NCBI GenBank assembly: GCA_043777315.1
Contig: JAYVPW010000057.1
Coordinates: 1 to 30,721 of the forward strand
Reading direction: 5' to 3'
Source: CAIURC01 sp043777315
GTDB lineage: Bacteria > Verrucomicrobiota > Verrucomicrobiia > Chthoniobacterales > Chthoniobacteraceae
Length of the DNA stretch: 30,721 nucleotides
Shown here: one piece after another, positions 1 through 10,383 of the stretch
How positions within the stretch are numbered: position 1 is the stretch's first letter
Layout: each line of letters begins with the position of its first letter
Made by a program: the position numbers and the translations under genes
The notes under the pieces: model-generated
What the model was told of the DNA's origin: nothing
Seen by the model: only the letters and a program-made list of their open reading frames with translations
Databases searched by the model: none

Positions 1-219
1 CGTGATGTAGAGCTTGCTGGCCTTCCATGTCTCCGTCGGCGTCGGGAGATCGGCGGAGATTCCGGTGCGCGTGGTTTTCACGACAGGATCGCCGAAATCG
101 TCCACAAATTTTTTCACCGTCACATGCCCCGCGATGACCAGCCACAGGACGAGGAACGCGGCGATGCCGATGCAGGGCAGCAGCAGACTGTCGAGTTTGT
201 AGCGCTTGATGAAATCCAT
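1..219 (-). CDS. Nitrate/bicarbonate-type ABC transporter permease, N-terminal fragment (NrtB-like)
   Basis: Only the first 73 codons are inside the window; the gene continues past the left edge. It starts with ATG at 219 and reads MDFIKRYKLDSLLLPCIGIA, followed by one hydrophobic segment at about residues 11-32 and a polar stretch ending in TPTETWKASKLYIT. This looks like the N-terminal membrane anchor and first periplasmic loop of an NrtB/CmpB-type permease, but no permease signature motif is visible. The identity therefore rests mainly on context: it starts 3 nt after the stop of an NrtA-like binding protein on the same strand, the usual order for nitrate transport operons. An ATPase gene would be expected further left. 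Confidence 0.7.
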   Translation of the reverse strand, partial: MDFIKRYKLDSLLLPCIGIAAFLVLWLVIAGHVTVKKFVDDFGDPVVKTTRTGISADLPTPTETWKASKLYIT

Positions 220-222
220 GCG

Positions 223-1533
223 TCAGCTCTTCAATGACTTGATCGCGAAGCTCGCGGCGAAGCCCTCCATGTCGCCCTTCGGATCAAAGGTTGCGCCGTC
301 GAAGAACGTCTCCGGTGCCTCGCTCGCGCCGCCGTGCACGTAGCCGATTTCCTTCATCGCCTCCTCGTAAATGTCGGGACGCATGACCTGCTTTGCCACG
401 CCCTCGTAGTCCGGCGCACCCTCGGTGAAGCCCCAGCGGCGGAGCTGCGTGAGCCACCACTTGCTGTATTTCAACTGCGGGTAATTACAGTTCCGATCGC
501 TGAAGATCATGTAGTTCGGATCGCGGAGTTTGCGTCCGTCGCCCATGATGTATTTGCCCTGCAGGCGTCCGAGGATCGTCTCCGGCGGGCAATTGATGTA
601 GGTGGCCGCGCTCACGACGTTCGCCTGCTCCTCGCGGTTCTCCATCTTGTCGAGCCACACGCTTGCCTCGTGCAGGGCCTTGAGCACGGCCTTCACGGTC
701 TTCGGATTCTTCTCCGCGAATTCCGCGGTGAAGGCGCATACTTTTTCCGGATGATCCTTCCACATCGCCTGCGTGGTGATCGCGGTGAAGCCGATCTCGT
801 CGGCAATCGCGCGGGCATTCCACGGCTCACCCACGCAGTAGCCGTCCATCTTGCCGACCTTCATATTCGCGACCATTTGCGGAGGCGGCACGGTGATGAG
901 CGAAATGTCTCCGCCACCGCCCTGCGCGTCGCCGGGATGTATGCCGCCCGCCGCGAGGTAATAGCGCATCCACATCGCGTGCGTTCCCGTCGGGAAAGTC
1001 ATCGCGAAAGTCATCGGCGTGCCCGCGGCTTTCGCGGCGTCGGCGAGCGGTTTCAGCGCCTTCGGATCGTCCTTCACTTTGCCCGCGAGTTCCTTCTTCA
1101 AAGTGATCGACTGCCCGTTCCGGTTCATCAGCCACGGGATGATCATCGGCTTCTTCGGCGCGCCGCCGAGGCCCATCGTCGAGGCGATCGGCATGCCGGT
1201 CAGCATGTGCGTGGCCTGGTTGTCCCCGTTGGAAAGCGAGTCGCGGATCGCAGCCCAATTTGCGCCTTTGGCGACCACGGAATTGATCCCGTATTTTTTG
1301 AAGAGCCCCTTCTCGTGAGCGATGACGATCGGCGAGCAATCGGTCAGCGCGATGATGCCAAATTTCATTTCCGCAGTCTCCGGCGCGTCGCTCGCGAAGG
1401 CGCTGCCGACCCAGCCGCGGGGCAGGCCGTTGAGCAGCGCGGCGAGCCCGAGCCCTTTCGCGGTGGTGGAGAGGAAGCGCCGGCGATCAAGGCTGGCAGA
1501 GGGTTGGCGGGTGGATGGAGCAGGTGAGGTCAT
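223..1533 (-). CDS. nrtA: Nitrate ABC transporter substrate-binding protein (NrtA/CmpA family), Tat-exported
   Basis: A 436-residue periplasmic solute-binding protein that would deliver nitrate (possibly bicarbonate or a related anion) to the permease encoded just downstream. I start it at ATG 1533, which gives a clean twin-arginine signal: RRRFLS at residues 17-22, a hydrophobic core GLGLAALL and a small-residue cleavage region AFASDA near 45-50. A longer in-frame ORF to 1665 only adds an arginine-rich tail. The mature part begins KFGIIALTDCSPIVIAHEKG, typical of the NrtA/CmpA family, and carries the family motif GYCVGEPWN at 231-239. The ATG overlaps the stop of the upstream NasS-like gene (ATGA), so translation is probably coupled. 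Substrate choice between nitrate and bicarbonate cannot be decided by eye; the nearby molybdenum cofactor genes favour nitrate. Confidence 0.9.
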   Translation of the reverse strand: MTSPAPSTRQPSASLDRRRFLSTTAKGLGLAALLNGLPRGWVGSAFASDAPETAEMKFGIIALTDCSPIVIAHEKGLFKKYGINSVVAKGANWAAIRDSLSNGDNQATHMLTGMPIASTMGLGGAPKKPMIIPWLMNRNGQSITLKKELAGKVKDDPKALKPLADAAKAAGTPMTFAMTFPTGTHAMWMRYYLAAGGIHPGDAQGGGGDISLITVPPPQMVANMKVGKMDGYCVGEPWNARAIADEIGFTAITTQAMWKDHPEKVCAFTAEFAEKNPKTVKAVLKALHEASVWLDKMENREEQANVVSAATYINCPPETILGRLQGKYIMGDGRKLRDPNYMIFSDRNCNYPQLKYSKWWLTQLRRWGFTEGAPDYEGVAKQVMRPDIYEEAMKEIGYVHGGASEAPETFFDGATFDPKGDMEGFAASFAIKSLKS

Positions 1534-2573
1534 GTGGTGATGGTTGGGATGAGTGCGTTGGCTTGCTGAAAAATGTCGGCGCGAAACCAGTCGGCGGCGC
1601 AGTCGAGAGGAGCGTCGGCGGGATCGCTCACGATGCCGCTCCCGTGCAGCCCGCGGACGAGCCACTGCGCGCGTTCGAGCGATGGCTCATTGGCGTCTTC
1701 GCGGGCGAAAATGTGGAAGTCGGGCTGCTCTTCAACGCGGCCGTTTCCGAAATCGAAGGTGCCCGCCATGCTCATGCGCAGCGTTTCGACGGACGCGCCG
1801 ACGTAGTTGGATTGCGCGAGCGTTTCGATGACGCGATCGCGATTTTGCGGCTCATCGCAAAAGCGGCACGACTCGAGCAACGCGGCGATGAGCGCGAGAT
1901 GCTCGGGTTCGGATTGCTCCGCGAAATCCCGCCGAACCATGAGCACTTTTTCCATGTGGCCGGGTGCAAGATCGGCGCTGGTGGCCGCGATCCATCCGGT
2001 CCTGGCCGCGACCGCGACGGAGTTCCAAGGCTCTCCCACACAGTATCCGTCGAGATGACCGGCCTTCAGGTTGCCGTGCATTTGCGCGGGCGGGACCACG
2101 ACGATGCGCACATCGCGCACGGGGTCGATGCCGTGCGCACGGAGCCAGATGCGGAGCAGAATATTGTGCGAAGAAAACGGATGAACGACGCCGAATGTGC
2201 AGCGTTTTCCATCGCGGATGTGGGCGCGCAGCATCGCGCCATCGCGCACCCCGAGCCGCCTCAGCGCTTGCGAGAGCGTGATCGCGTTGCCGTGAAGATT
2301 GAGCACCAGGCCGGTCAGGCAGTCCGCCTGCATCGATCCGAGTCCGCAGCTTGCGGAGACGATGAGCCCGGCCGGGGCCTGCGCGGCGTCGAGTTCGCCG
2401 TAGATGATCTTGTCGCGGATCGTGGCCCACCCGAGTTCGCGCTGGAGTTCCACATTCAAACCGTGCGCCGCAAAAAGCCCCAATTCGTGCGCCATGACGA
2501 GTGGCGCGGAATCGGTGAGCGCCACGAAACCAAGTCGGAGCGGGCTTTTGCGGCGGTGAATGTTTTTGCGCAT
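1530..2573 (-). CDS. Cytoplasmic NrtA-like (NasS-type) anion-binding protein
   Basis: A 347-residue homologue of the adjacent NrtA-like protein. It has the same opening (LRLGFVALTDSAPLVMAHE, residues 12-30) and the same GYCVGEPWN motif at 176-184. The chosen ATG at 2573 gives a basic start, MRKNIHRRKS, and no signal peptide or membrane segment, so the protein should stay in the cytoplasm. An upstream in-frame extension to 2687 would run into the divergent LysR gene and adds no export signal. In other bacteria NasS is a signal-less NrtA homologue that senses nitrate and nitrite and controls the antiterminator NasT. No NasT/ANTAR gene is visible here, so NasS-like is a family statement and the partner is unknown. 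It is first in the operon, overlapping nrtA by 4 nt (ATGA). Confidence 0.8.
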   Translation of the reverse strand: MRKNIHRRKSPLRLGFVALTDSAPLVMAHELGLFAAHGLNVELQRELGWATIRDKIIYGELDAAQAPAGLIVSASCGLGSMQADCLTGLVLNLHGNAITLSQALRRLGVRDGAMLRAHIRDGKRCTFGVVHPFSSHNILLRIWLRAHGIDPVRDVRIVVVPPAQMHGNLKAGHLDGYCVGEPWNSVAVAARTGWIAATSADLAPGHMEKVLMVRRDFAEQSEPEHLALIAALLESCRFCDEPQNRDRVIETLAQSNYVGASVETLRMSMAGTFDFGNGRVEEQPDFHIFAREDANEPSLERAQWLVRGLHGSGIVSDPADAPLDCAADWFRADIFQQANALIPTITT

Positions 2574-2689
2574 CGTGTGGCGGTCTTCGGCGATGCGATG
2601 CCATTTAGCTGGCGCGGTGCCATGCCGGTCGTGACGTGCCCATAAATATCTTTCGAGTTTTCGATGCGAATGATGAATCCTGCTCATCC
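2574..2689. promoter_or_regulatory. Divergent promoter region between the nitrate operon and the LysR gene
   Basis: This 116-bp gap separates the leftward NasS-like/nrtA operon from the rightward LysR gene. LysR regulators commonly bind such a gap to control the divergent operon and themselves. An AT-rich patch (cataaatatctttcg) lies at 2641-2655. I cannot place an unambiguous -10/-35 pair or operator by eye. Confidence 0.55.
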
Positions 2690-3595
2690 ATGACCGATCC
2701 GCTAGACAGCAGACAACTCCGAGCCTTCTCGATCCTCGCGCGCACGAGCAGCTTCACCCAGACCGCGCACGAGCTGCACCTGAGCCAATCGGCGATCAGC
2801 CACTCGATGAAGGCGCTGGAGAACGACATCGGCTGTCGGCTTTTAGACAGGATGGGCAAATCCGTTGTGCTGACGCAGGCCGGCGAGCAGCTCCTCGTCC
2901 ATGCCGAGAAGATCCTCGAAGAGATGGATGTGGCGCGCTCGGAGCTCGGGCATCTCGGTAAGTGGGGCAGCAGCCGGCTCCGCATCGGCGCGAGCACCAC
3001 GGCCTGCCAATACGTGCTCCCGTCGGTCTTGCGCGAGTTCAAGGAGAGCTTCCCGAAATGCGCGATCTCGATCACGCCGGGCGATACGCCGAACAACATC
3101 GAGATTCTCCGCGCGCATCAAATCGACCTCGCGGTGAACCTGGAACCGCGCCGCGACGAGCCGCTCGAGTTCCGTCCGCTCTTCACCGACGAGCTGCAAT
3201 TCGTCCTCTCGCCGCTGCATCCGTGGGCCAAAGCAGGGAAAGTGAATCGCGAGGAAATCGCCCGGCAGCACTACATTTTATATGGCAAGGCGAGCTACAC
3301 CTTCGAGCTGATCGAGGCCTATTTCCGCAAAGATCAAATCGTCCTCCACAGCCTGCTCGACATGGGAAACATGGAGGCGATCAAGGAACTCGTGAAGCTC
3401 GGGCACGGCGTCAGCATCCTCGCGCCGTGGACTTTGCAGAAGGAGTTGAAAGAGAAGTCGCTCGTCACGCTGCCGCTCGGGAGACGCAAATTGAAGCGCC
3501 GCTGGGGCGTGCTGCACTGGCGTGGCCGACGGCTGAGTCTGGCCGAGGAGACGTTTATCGGCCTGTGCGAAAGTGTCGGCGAGCGGCTGGGGTGA
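2690..3595 (+). CDS. LysR family transcriptional regulator
   Basis: A 301-residue DNA-binding regulator of the usual LysR length. The start at ATG 2690 gives MTDPLDSRQLRAFSILARTS, the standard beginning of the winged helix-turn-helix. The helix-turn-helix covers about residues 22-41 (SFTQTAHELHLSQSAISHSM) and is followed by LTQAGEQLL and a linker helix. From about residue 95 the protein is a periplasmic-binding-like effector domain (SSRLRIGASTTACQYVLPSV). It diverges from the NasS-like/nrtA/nrtB operon across 116 bp, so control of nitrate uptake is the natural inference, perhaps in place of a NasT antiterminator. The inducer cannot be read from the sequence. Confidence 0.9.
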   Translation: MTDPLDSRQLRAFSILARTSSFTQTAHELHLSQSAISHSMKALENDIGCRLLDRMGKSVVLTQAGEQLLVHAEKILEEMDVARSELGHLGKWGSSRLRIGASTTACQYVLPSVLREFKESFPKCAISITPGDTPNNIEILRAHQIDLAVNLEPRRDEPLEFRPLFTDELQFVLSPLHPWAKAGKVNREEIARQHYILYGKASYTFELIEAYFRKDQIVLHSLLDMGNMEAIKELVKLGHGVSILAPWTLQKELKEKSLVTLPLGRRKLKRRWGVLHWRGRRLSLAEETFIGLCESVGERLG

Positions 3596-3618
3596 TCGCG
3601 ACGAAAGCGCGCGCTGTG

Positions 3619-3999
3619 TCAGTTGCGGACACGTTTCCAGATCGGCACATCACGTTTCATGCGATCGATCGATTCGCCGCAGAACGCCAATGCCTCGCCG
3701 CGATGCGCCGCGAGGACTCGGATGAAAAGCGATGCCTCTCCCACCGGCACGAAGCCAAGTCGGTGGATGAATGTGATCGCGTGAACCGGATGAACCGCGG
3801 CGATTTCGTCGAAGATCCGCGTGAGCTGGCGGGAGGCCATCGGCTCGTAAACGCTGTATTCAAGCCCATCCAGCGGCTGCCCGTGCTCCAGCTCGCGCAC
3901 GATTCCCTGGAACTCCACGCACGCTCCGATCTCGTGCGAGGGAAGCGCGAGCGGGGGGATCACGATCGGTGAATCGGTGAAGACGATCTGCGTTTCCAT
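3619..3999 (-). CDS. moaE: Molybdopterin synthase catalytic subunit MoaE
   Basis: A 126-residue large subunit of molybdopterin synthase, which with thiocarboxylated MoaD converts cyclic pyranopterin monophosphate into molybdopterin. The start at ATG 3999 gives METQIVFTDSPIVIPPLALP. Family features are GACVEFQGIVRE near residue 27, the segment LEYSVYEPMA, the FIHRLGFVPVGEAS stretch, and KRDVPIWKRV at the C-terminus, which holds the conserved lysine region of the active site. A longer in-frame ORF to 4272 overlaps moaD and is not credible. The start lies 5 nt after the moaD stop, so the two subunits are co-transcribed. Confidence 0.95.
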   Translation of the reverse strand: METQIVFTDSPIVIPPLALPSHEIGACVEFQGIVRELEHGQPLDGLEYSVYEPMASRQLTRIFDEIAAVHPVHAITFIHRLGFVPVGEASLFIRVLAAHRGEALAFCGESIDRMKRDVPIWKRVRN

Positions 4000-4004
4000 A
4001 TCGG

Positions 4005-4235
4005 CTAGCCTCCGCTGACGGGCGGGATGAGCGCGATCTCCCGCGCCTCGCCGATCGGAGAATCCCATTCGTGATATTCGCAATCGACCGCCACGCGCAT
4101 CGAAGACGGATCGAAGTCCGGCGCAACGCGCGCGAGCAAAGCGCGCGGCGATTCTCCCGGATCGCATTCGAGATGACGCTCGCGAAAACCGAGGCGATCC
4201 TGCGCGAGGGAAAAAGCGAGGAGCGTGATCAACAT
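4005..4235 (-). CDS. moaD: Molybdopterin synthase sulfur carrier subunit MoaD
   Basis: A 76-residue ubiquitin-like sulfur carrier. It ends in VSGG, the obligatory C-terminal Gly-Gly that is adenylated and thiocarboxylated before sulfur is passed to the pterin held by MoaE. Other family features are a hydrophobic first strand (MLITLLAFSLAQDRLGF), a central acidic segment, and MRVAVDCEYHEWDSPI before the terminal loop EIALIPPVSGG. Its length is slightly short of the usual 80 or so residues but complete. It starts at ATG 4235 and directly precedes moaE. An adenylating MoeB/ThiF-type partner is not visible in this window. Confidence 0.92.
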   Translation of the reverse strand: MLITLLAFSLAQDRLGFRERHLECDPGESPRALLARVAPDFDPSSMRVAVDCEYHEWDSPIGEAREIALIPPVSGG

Positions 4236-4289
4236 GCGCGGAGGAATAAGGCGCGCGCAACGAGAGCGGCAACGGGGAAGTCTGCGCGA

Positions 4290-4401
4290 TGGAAGTCAGG
4301 CTTCCCAGCCTGACTCGGCAGGTGGGCTTCCAGCACGCCGTCGTTGTGGAGTTCCGCAGGCAAGATGCCTGCGTGCCGGGTCAGGCTGGAAGCCCGACAT
4401 C
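4290..4401. repeat. Intergenic palindromic repeat cluster (moaD-moeA gap)
   Basis: The 219-bp divergent gap between moaD and moeA holds nested short palindromes. A hairpin at 4295-4314 reads gtcaggct-tccc-agcctgac. A second at 4355-4373 reads cgcaggca-aga-tgcctgcg. A third segment, gtcaggctggaagcccgac at 4380-4398, can pair with the first. The arrangement resembles dispersed palindromic repeats between genes of GC-rich Verrucomicrobiota and Planctomycetes. It must coexist with two divergent promoters, which I cannot pin down. Confidence 0.7.
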
Positions 4402-4454
4402 CGCAGCCCCTTTCGCCCTCGCCAATGGAACGCGTCGGGCTAGTTTTCCGCGCC

Positions 4455-5648
4455 ATGATTTCGCTCGCGGAAGCTCGCGCCTCGATCGCTGCACACGTCC
4501 ATCCGCTCGGGGCCGTGACTACTCCGCTGGCCCACGCGCACGGTCATGTTTTGCGCGAGGATGTGGTCGCCGAGGAAGATTTCCCGGCGTTCGATCGCTC
4601 GGCGATGGATGGATACGCGGTGGCTCACGACGACGCTTCGGAACGTTTCAATATCGTCGGCGAAATTCGTCCCGGCGCGCAGCCGGAATTCCAGCTTTCG
4701 GCGGGTGAATGCGCGCGGATTTTCACCGGCGCGCAGATGCCGGAGGGCAGTTCGCAAGTAATCATGCAGGAGGACGTGACGAGGGACGGAACGTGGATGA
4801 TTCCGCGGGAGCGTAAGTCGGCGCGGCACGTCCGCGCACGCGGCGAAGATGCGCGGACCGGCGATCTTTTGCTCCGCGCGGGGACGCGTTTGCGGGCGCC
4901 GGAGTTGGCGTTGCTGGCGCAAGTCGGCGCGACCGCTCCGAGCGTTTCGCCGCCACCGCGCGTCATTCACCTAGTCACTGGGGATGAACTCGTGCCGCCC
5001 GGAGTCAGGCCCGGATCGGGGCAGATTCGCGATTCGAATTCCACGCTGGTGGCCGGGCTGCTTGCTGAACGCGGAGCGCGACTCGCGCATCAAAACCACT
5101 GCCACGACGAACTCGCCGCGTTGATTCAAGAGGTAAAATCGATCCCCGAATCTGCGTGGGATGTGCTGCTAATTTCCGGCGGCGCGAGTGTGGGGGATTA
5201 CGATTTTGGCGTCGAGGCGGTGACGAAACTCGGGTTTCACGTTCACTTTCGAGCGATCAATTTACGCCCCGGAAAACCGCTCGTTTTTGCCACCCGGGGA
5301 CGCCAGGTGGCGTTCGTCATTCCCGGAAATCCGGTGTCGCATTTCGTCGTTTTTCACGCCGCGATTCGCCTCGCGCTGGAACGTCTCGAAGCCGCGGAAT
5401 CAGCCTGGGAGCTGGTTTCCGTGGCGCTCGCGAGCGAATTGGCGGCAGCATCCGGCGACCGCGAAACATTTTGGCCCGCCCGTGTTTTTGCCGACGCCGG
5501 GCGGCTCACGGTCCGTCCGCTCGGGTGGCGGAGCTCGGGCGATTTGTGCGGTCTCGTTTCGGCAAACGCGCTGATTCAAGTGCTGCCCGGAGCCGCCGCG
5601 TCATCCGCGGGCGAGTGCGTGAAATGCCTGTTGCTCGATCAACGCTGA
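4455..5648 (+). CDS. moeA: Molybdopterin molybdenumtransferase MoeA
   Basis: A 397-residue enzyme that inserts molybdate into adenylated molybdopterin. The start at ATG 4455 gives MISLAEARASIAAHVHPLGA, the usual MoeA opening; an alternative ATG at 4425 would add 10 residues. Visible signatures are PAFDRSAMDGYAVAH near residue 42, GECARIFTGAQMPEG, the MogA-like domain signature LISGGASVGDYDF near 240, and RPGKPLVFA followed by VIPGNPVSHFV near 280-300. The C-terminal beta domain is present, so the protein is complete. It opens a rightward operon with moaC 19 nt downstream and mogA after it. Confidence 0.95.
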   Translation: MISLAEARASIAAHVHPLGAVTTPLAHAHGHVLREDVVAEEDFPAFDRSAMDGYAVAHDDASERFNIVGEIRPGAQPEFQLSAGECARIFTGAQMPEGSSQVIMQEDVTRDGTWMIPRERKSARHVRARGEDARTGDLLLRAGTRLRAPELALLAQVGATAPSVSPPPRVIHLVTGDELVPPGVRPGSGQIRDSNSTLVAGLLAERGARLAHQNHCHDELAALIQEVKSIPESAWDVLLISGGASVGDYDFGVEAVTKLGFHVHFRAINLRPGKPLVFATRGRQVAFVIPGNPVSHFVVFHAAIRLALERLEAAESAWELVSVALASELAAASGDRETFWPARVFADAGRLTVRPLGWRSSGDLCGLVSANALIQVLPGAAASSAGECVKCLLLDQR

Positions 5649-5667
5649 ACGCGTTTTCCTCAGCAAA

Positions 5668-6132
5668 ATGAGCGACTCCGAAACATCCCCGAAGTTTTCA
5701 CATCTCGATGAAAGTGGGAATGCCCGCATGGTCGATGTCGGCCACAAACCGGAGCAGCGGCGGCTCGCACGGGCTGAGGGAGAAGTGCGCTGCCGGCCGG
5801 AGACGATCGCACTTTTGCGGGAACAGGCATTGCCGAAAGGTGACGTGCTCACGGTCGCGAAGATCGCCGGGATTCAAGCGGCGAAGCGGACGGACGAGCT
5901 GATCCCGCTCTGCCATTCGCTCCCGCTGAACGCGGTCGAGATTACTTTTTCGATCGAGCCGGAGGCGGTGCGGATTTACGCGGAAGTTTCGACGACCGCG
6001 AAGACGGGCGTGGAAATGGAGGCGCTGACGGCGGTCAGCGTGGCCGCGCTGACGATCTACGACATGTGCAAGGCGGTGGACAAAACGATGGTCATCGGCG
6101 GCATCCGCGTGACGGTGAAGCGCAAGGAATGA
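5668..6132 (+). CDS. moaC: Cyclic pyranopterin monophosphate synthase MoaC
   Basis: A 154-residue enzyme that converts the MoaA product into cyclic pyranopterin monophosphate, the first stable intermediate of molybdenum cofactor synthesis. Family motifs run through the whole length: FSHLDESGNARMVDVGHK at residues 10-27, GIQAAKRTDELIPLCHSLPL at about 67-86, TGVEMEALTAVSVAALTIYD, and CKAVDKTMVIGGIRV near the end. The start codon is ATG 5668. The stop overlaps the mogA start as ATGA, which implies coupled translation. Confidence 0.96.
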   Translation: MSDSETSPKFSHLDESGNARMVDVGHKPEQRRLARAEGEVRCRPETIALLREQALPKGDVLTVAKIAGIQAAKRTDELIPLCHSLPLNAVEITFSIEPEAVRIYAEVSTTAKTGVEMEALTAVSVAALTIYDMCKAVDKTMVIGGIRVTVKRKE

Positions 6133-6602
6133 AGGTCGCGCGTGTCACGCTCAGCGACCGCGCGAGCGCGGGGATTTATGAGGATCGGAGCGGGCCGGAG
6201 ATCGAGCGGGTCTTCGCCGAGCACTGCGCCGAGCCCGTGGAATGGGTGCGCGTGCTCATCGCCGACGAACGCGCGTTGATCGAATCCGAGCTACTCCGGC
6301 TCTGCGACTCGGAGCGATGCGACCTCGTCCTGACGACCGGCGGCACCGGTCCCGCGCCGCGCGACGTGACGCCGGAAGCGACTCGCGCGGTGCTCGAGCG
6401 GGAGCTGCCGGGATTCGGTGAAGTGATGCGGATGCAGTCGTTTGCGAAAGTGCCGACGGCGATTCTTTCACGCGCGACGGCAGGCACGCGGGGGCGATCG
6501 CTGATCGTGAATTTGCCCGGAAATCCGCGCGCGATCGGTGAATGCCTGCCGCTGGTGATGCCGGCGATCATGGAGGCGCTGCGGCACTTGAAGGGTGAAT
6601 GA
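6129..6602 (+). CDS. mogA: Molybdopterin adenylyltransferase (MogA/MoaB family)
   Basis: A 157-residue protein that adenylates molybdopterin ahead of metal insertion by MoeA. The start at ATG 6129 overlaps the moaC stop (ATGA). It reads MKVARVTLSDRASAGIYEDR, the usual N-terminus of MogA. Signature elements are the LTTGGTGPAPRDVTPEAT loop near residue 75, which binds the pterin, and LIVNLPGNPRAIGECLP near 130. MogA and the paralogous MoaB share these motifs; the SDRAS opening and the neighbouring moeA favour MogA. It ends 12 nt from the convergent moaA stop. Confidence 0.92.
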   Translation: MKVARVTLSDRASAGIYEDRSGPEIERVFAEHCAEPVEWVRVLIADERALIESELLRLCDSERCDLVLTTGGTGPAPRDVTPEATRAVLERELPGFGEVMRMQSFAKVPTAILSRATAGTRGRSLIVNLPGNPRAIGECLPLVMPAIMEALRHLKGE

Positions 6603-6614
6603 TCGGCACCGCGA

Positions 6615-7628
<1,014 letters not shown>

Positions 7629-7664
7629 AGGCGGGACGGATACGGTGGGAAGGTGCGCGGCGCA

Positions 7665-7820
7665 ACTCCGGGGTAGCGCACGCGTCCCGCGTGCTGGTCG
7701 AGGCGTCCCGCCGCGACGGACTTGGGAGACACGCGTGTTTCGAAATTGCGGTGCGTCAGGAAAGTTCGTTTCGGCGGGACGCCGAAACCAGCACTCGGGA
7801 CGAGTGCGCTACCCCGGAGT
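7665..7820. repeat. Palindromic intergenic element, family A, copy 1
   Basis: An element of about 155 bp between tex and moaA with long terminal inverted repeats. The left end (actccggggtagcgca, then cgcgtcccgcgtgc) matches the reverse complement of the right end (cgagtgcgctaccccggagt) over about 33 bp. The few differences are paired ones that keep a local hairpin (cgcg-tcc-cgcg versus ctcg-tcc-cgag). An inner hairpin tttcggcg-gga-cgccgaaa lies at 7770-7788. A second copy is at 20386-20542. No ORF is associated, so it is probably a non-autonomous or REP-like element. Confidence 0.8.
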
Positions 7821-7852
7821 TCGGGCCCTCGCGTTTTTAAAAACCGTCCGCG

Positions 7853-10138
<2,286 letters not shown>

Positions 10139-10220
10139 GGCGGAGCGGGAGCGCGGGATGATGGGGCGCGTTTTTCGGGAGTCAATTTCGCAGACGCGAG
10201 GGCGGGAGGCTGAACAGTTT

Positions 10221-10312
10221 GTCCGCGAAATGACGCGAAATGACGCGAAATGACGCGAAAGTTTGGGATTCAAACTTCTGGATTTCGCGTCATTTCGCGT
10301 GATTTCGCGGAC
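10221..10312. repeat. Long hairpin with tandem 10-bp units in the tex/rsmE divergent gap
   Basis: Positions 10231-10260 are three exact tandem copies of tgacgcgaaa. The 31-bp arm at 10221-10251 pairs with 10282-10312 with a single mismatch. A second hairpin (aagtttg-ggatt-caaactt, 10259-10277) lies at the tip. The arms contain the same 10-bp unit in both orientations. The element sits in the 245-bp gap between two divergent genes, so it is an inverted repeat or regulatory structure, not an obvious terminator. Confidence 0.85.
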
Positions 10313-10372
10313 GAAAAAACCGGAGGTTCGGCGGGCGGCGGTGGCTCGCGCAGCGGCATGGATGCTGGTATC

Positions 10373-10380
10373 GGAGGGGG
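10373..10380 (+). promoter_or_regulatory. Strong ribosome binding site for rsmE
   Basis: The sequence ggaggggg lies just upstream of the ATG at 10384, with about 6 nt between ggagg and the start codon. It is the clearest Shine-Dalgarno sequence noticed in this window and fixes the rsmE start. Confidence 0.75.
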
Positions 10381-10383
10381 ACG

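Noticed and set aside
334..1527. Long plus-strand ORF (397 codons) opposite the NrtA-like gene
   Set aside because: It is antisense to a clear NrtA homologue, is rich in Arg/His/Ala, and shows no domain; it is a high-GC shadow frame.
1515..2645. Plus-strand ORF of 376 codons opposite the NasS-like gene
   Set aside because: It is a shadow of the conserved NrtA-family frame, with no recognisable motif.
2962..3972. Plus-strand ORF running through the LysR gene and over moaE
   Set aside because: It overlaps two well-supported genes in other frames and has shadow composition.
4236..4454. Possible molybdenum cofactor riboswitch upstream of moeA or moaD
   Set aside because: The gap is occupied by short palindromic repeats with no structure I could match to the known Moco riboswitch, which is mainly known from other phyla.
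7629..7852. Possible small gene between tex and moaA
   Set aside because: The open frames here translate the arms of an inverted-repeat element and have no start signals or protein-like composition.
10231..10260. Three tandem 10-bp repeats considered as a CRISPR-like array
   Set aside because: The units are directly adjacent without spacers and form one arm of a hairpin; no cas genes are present.
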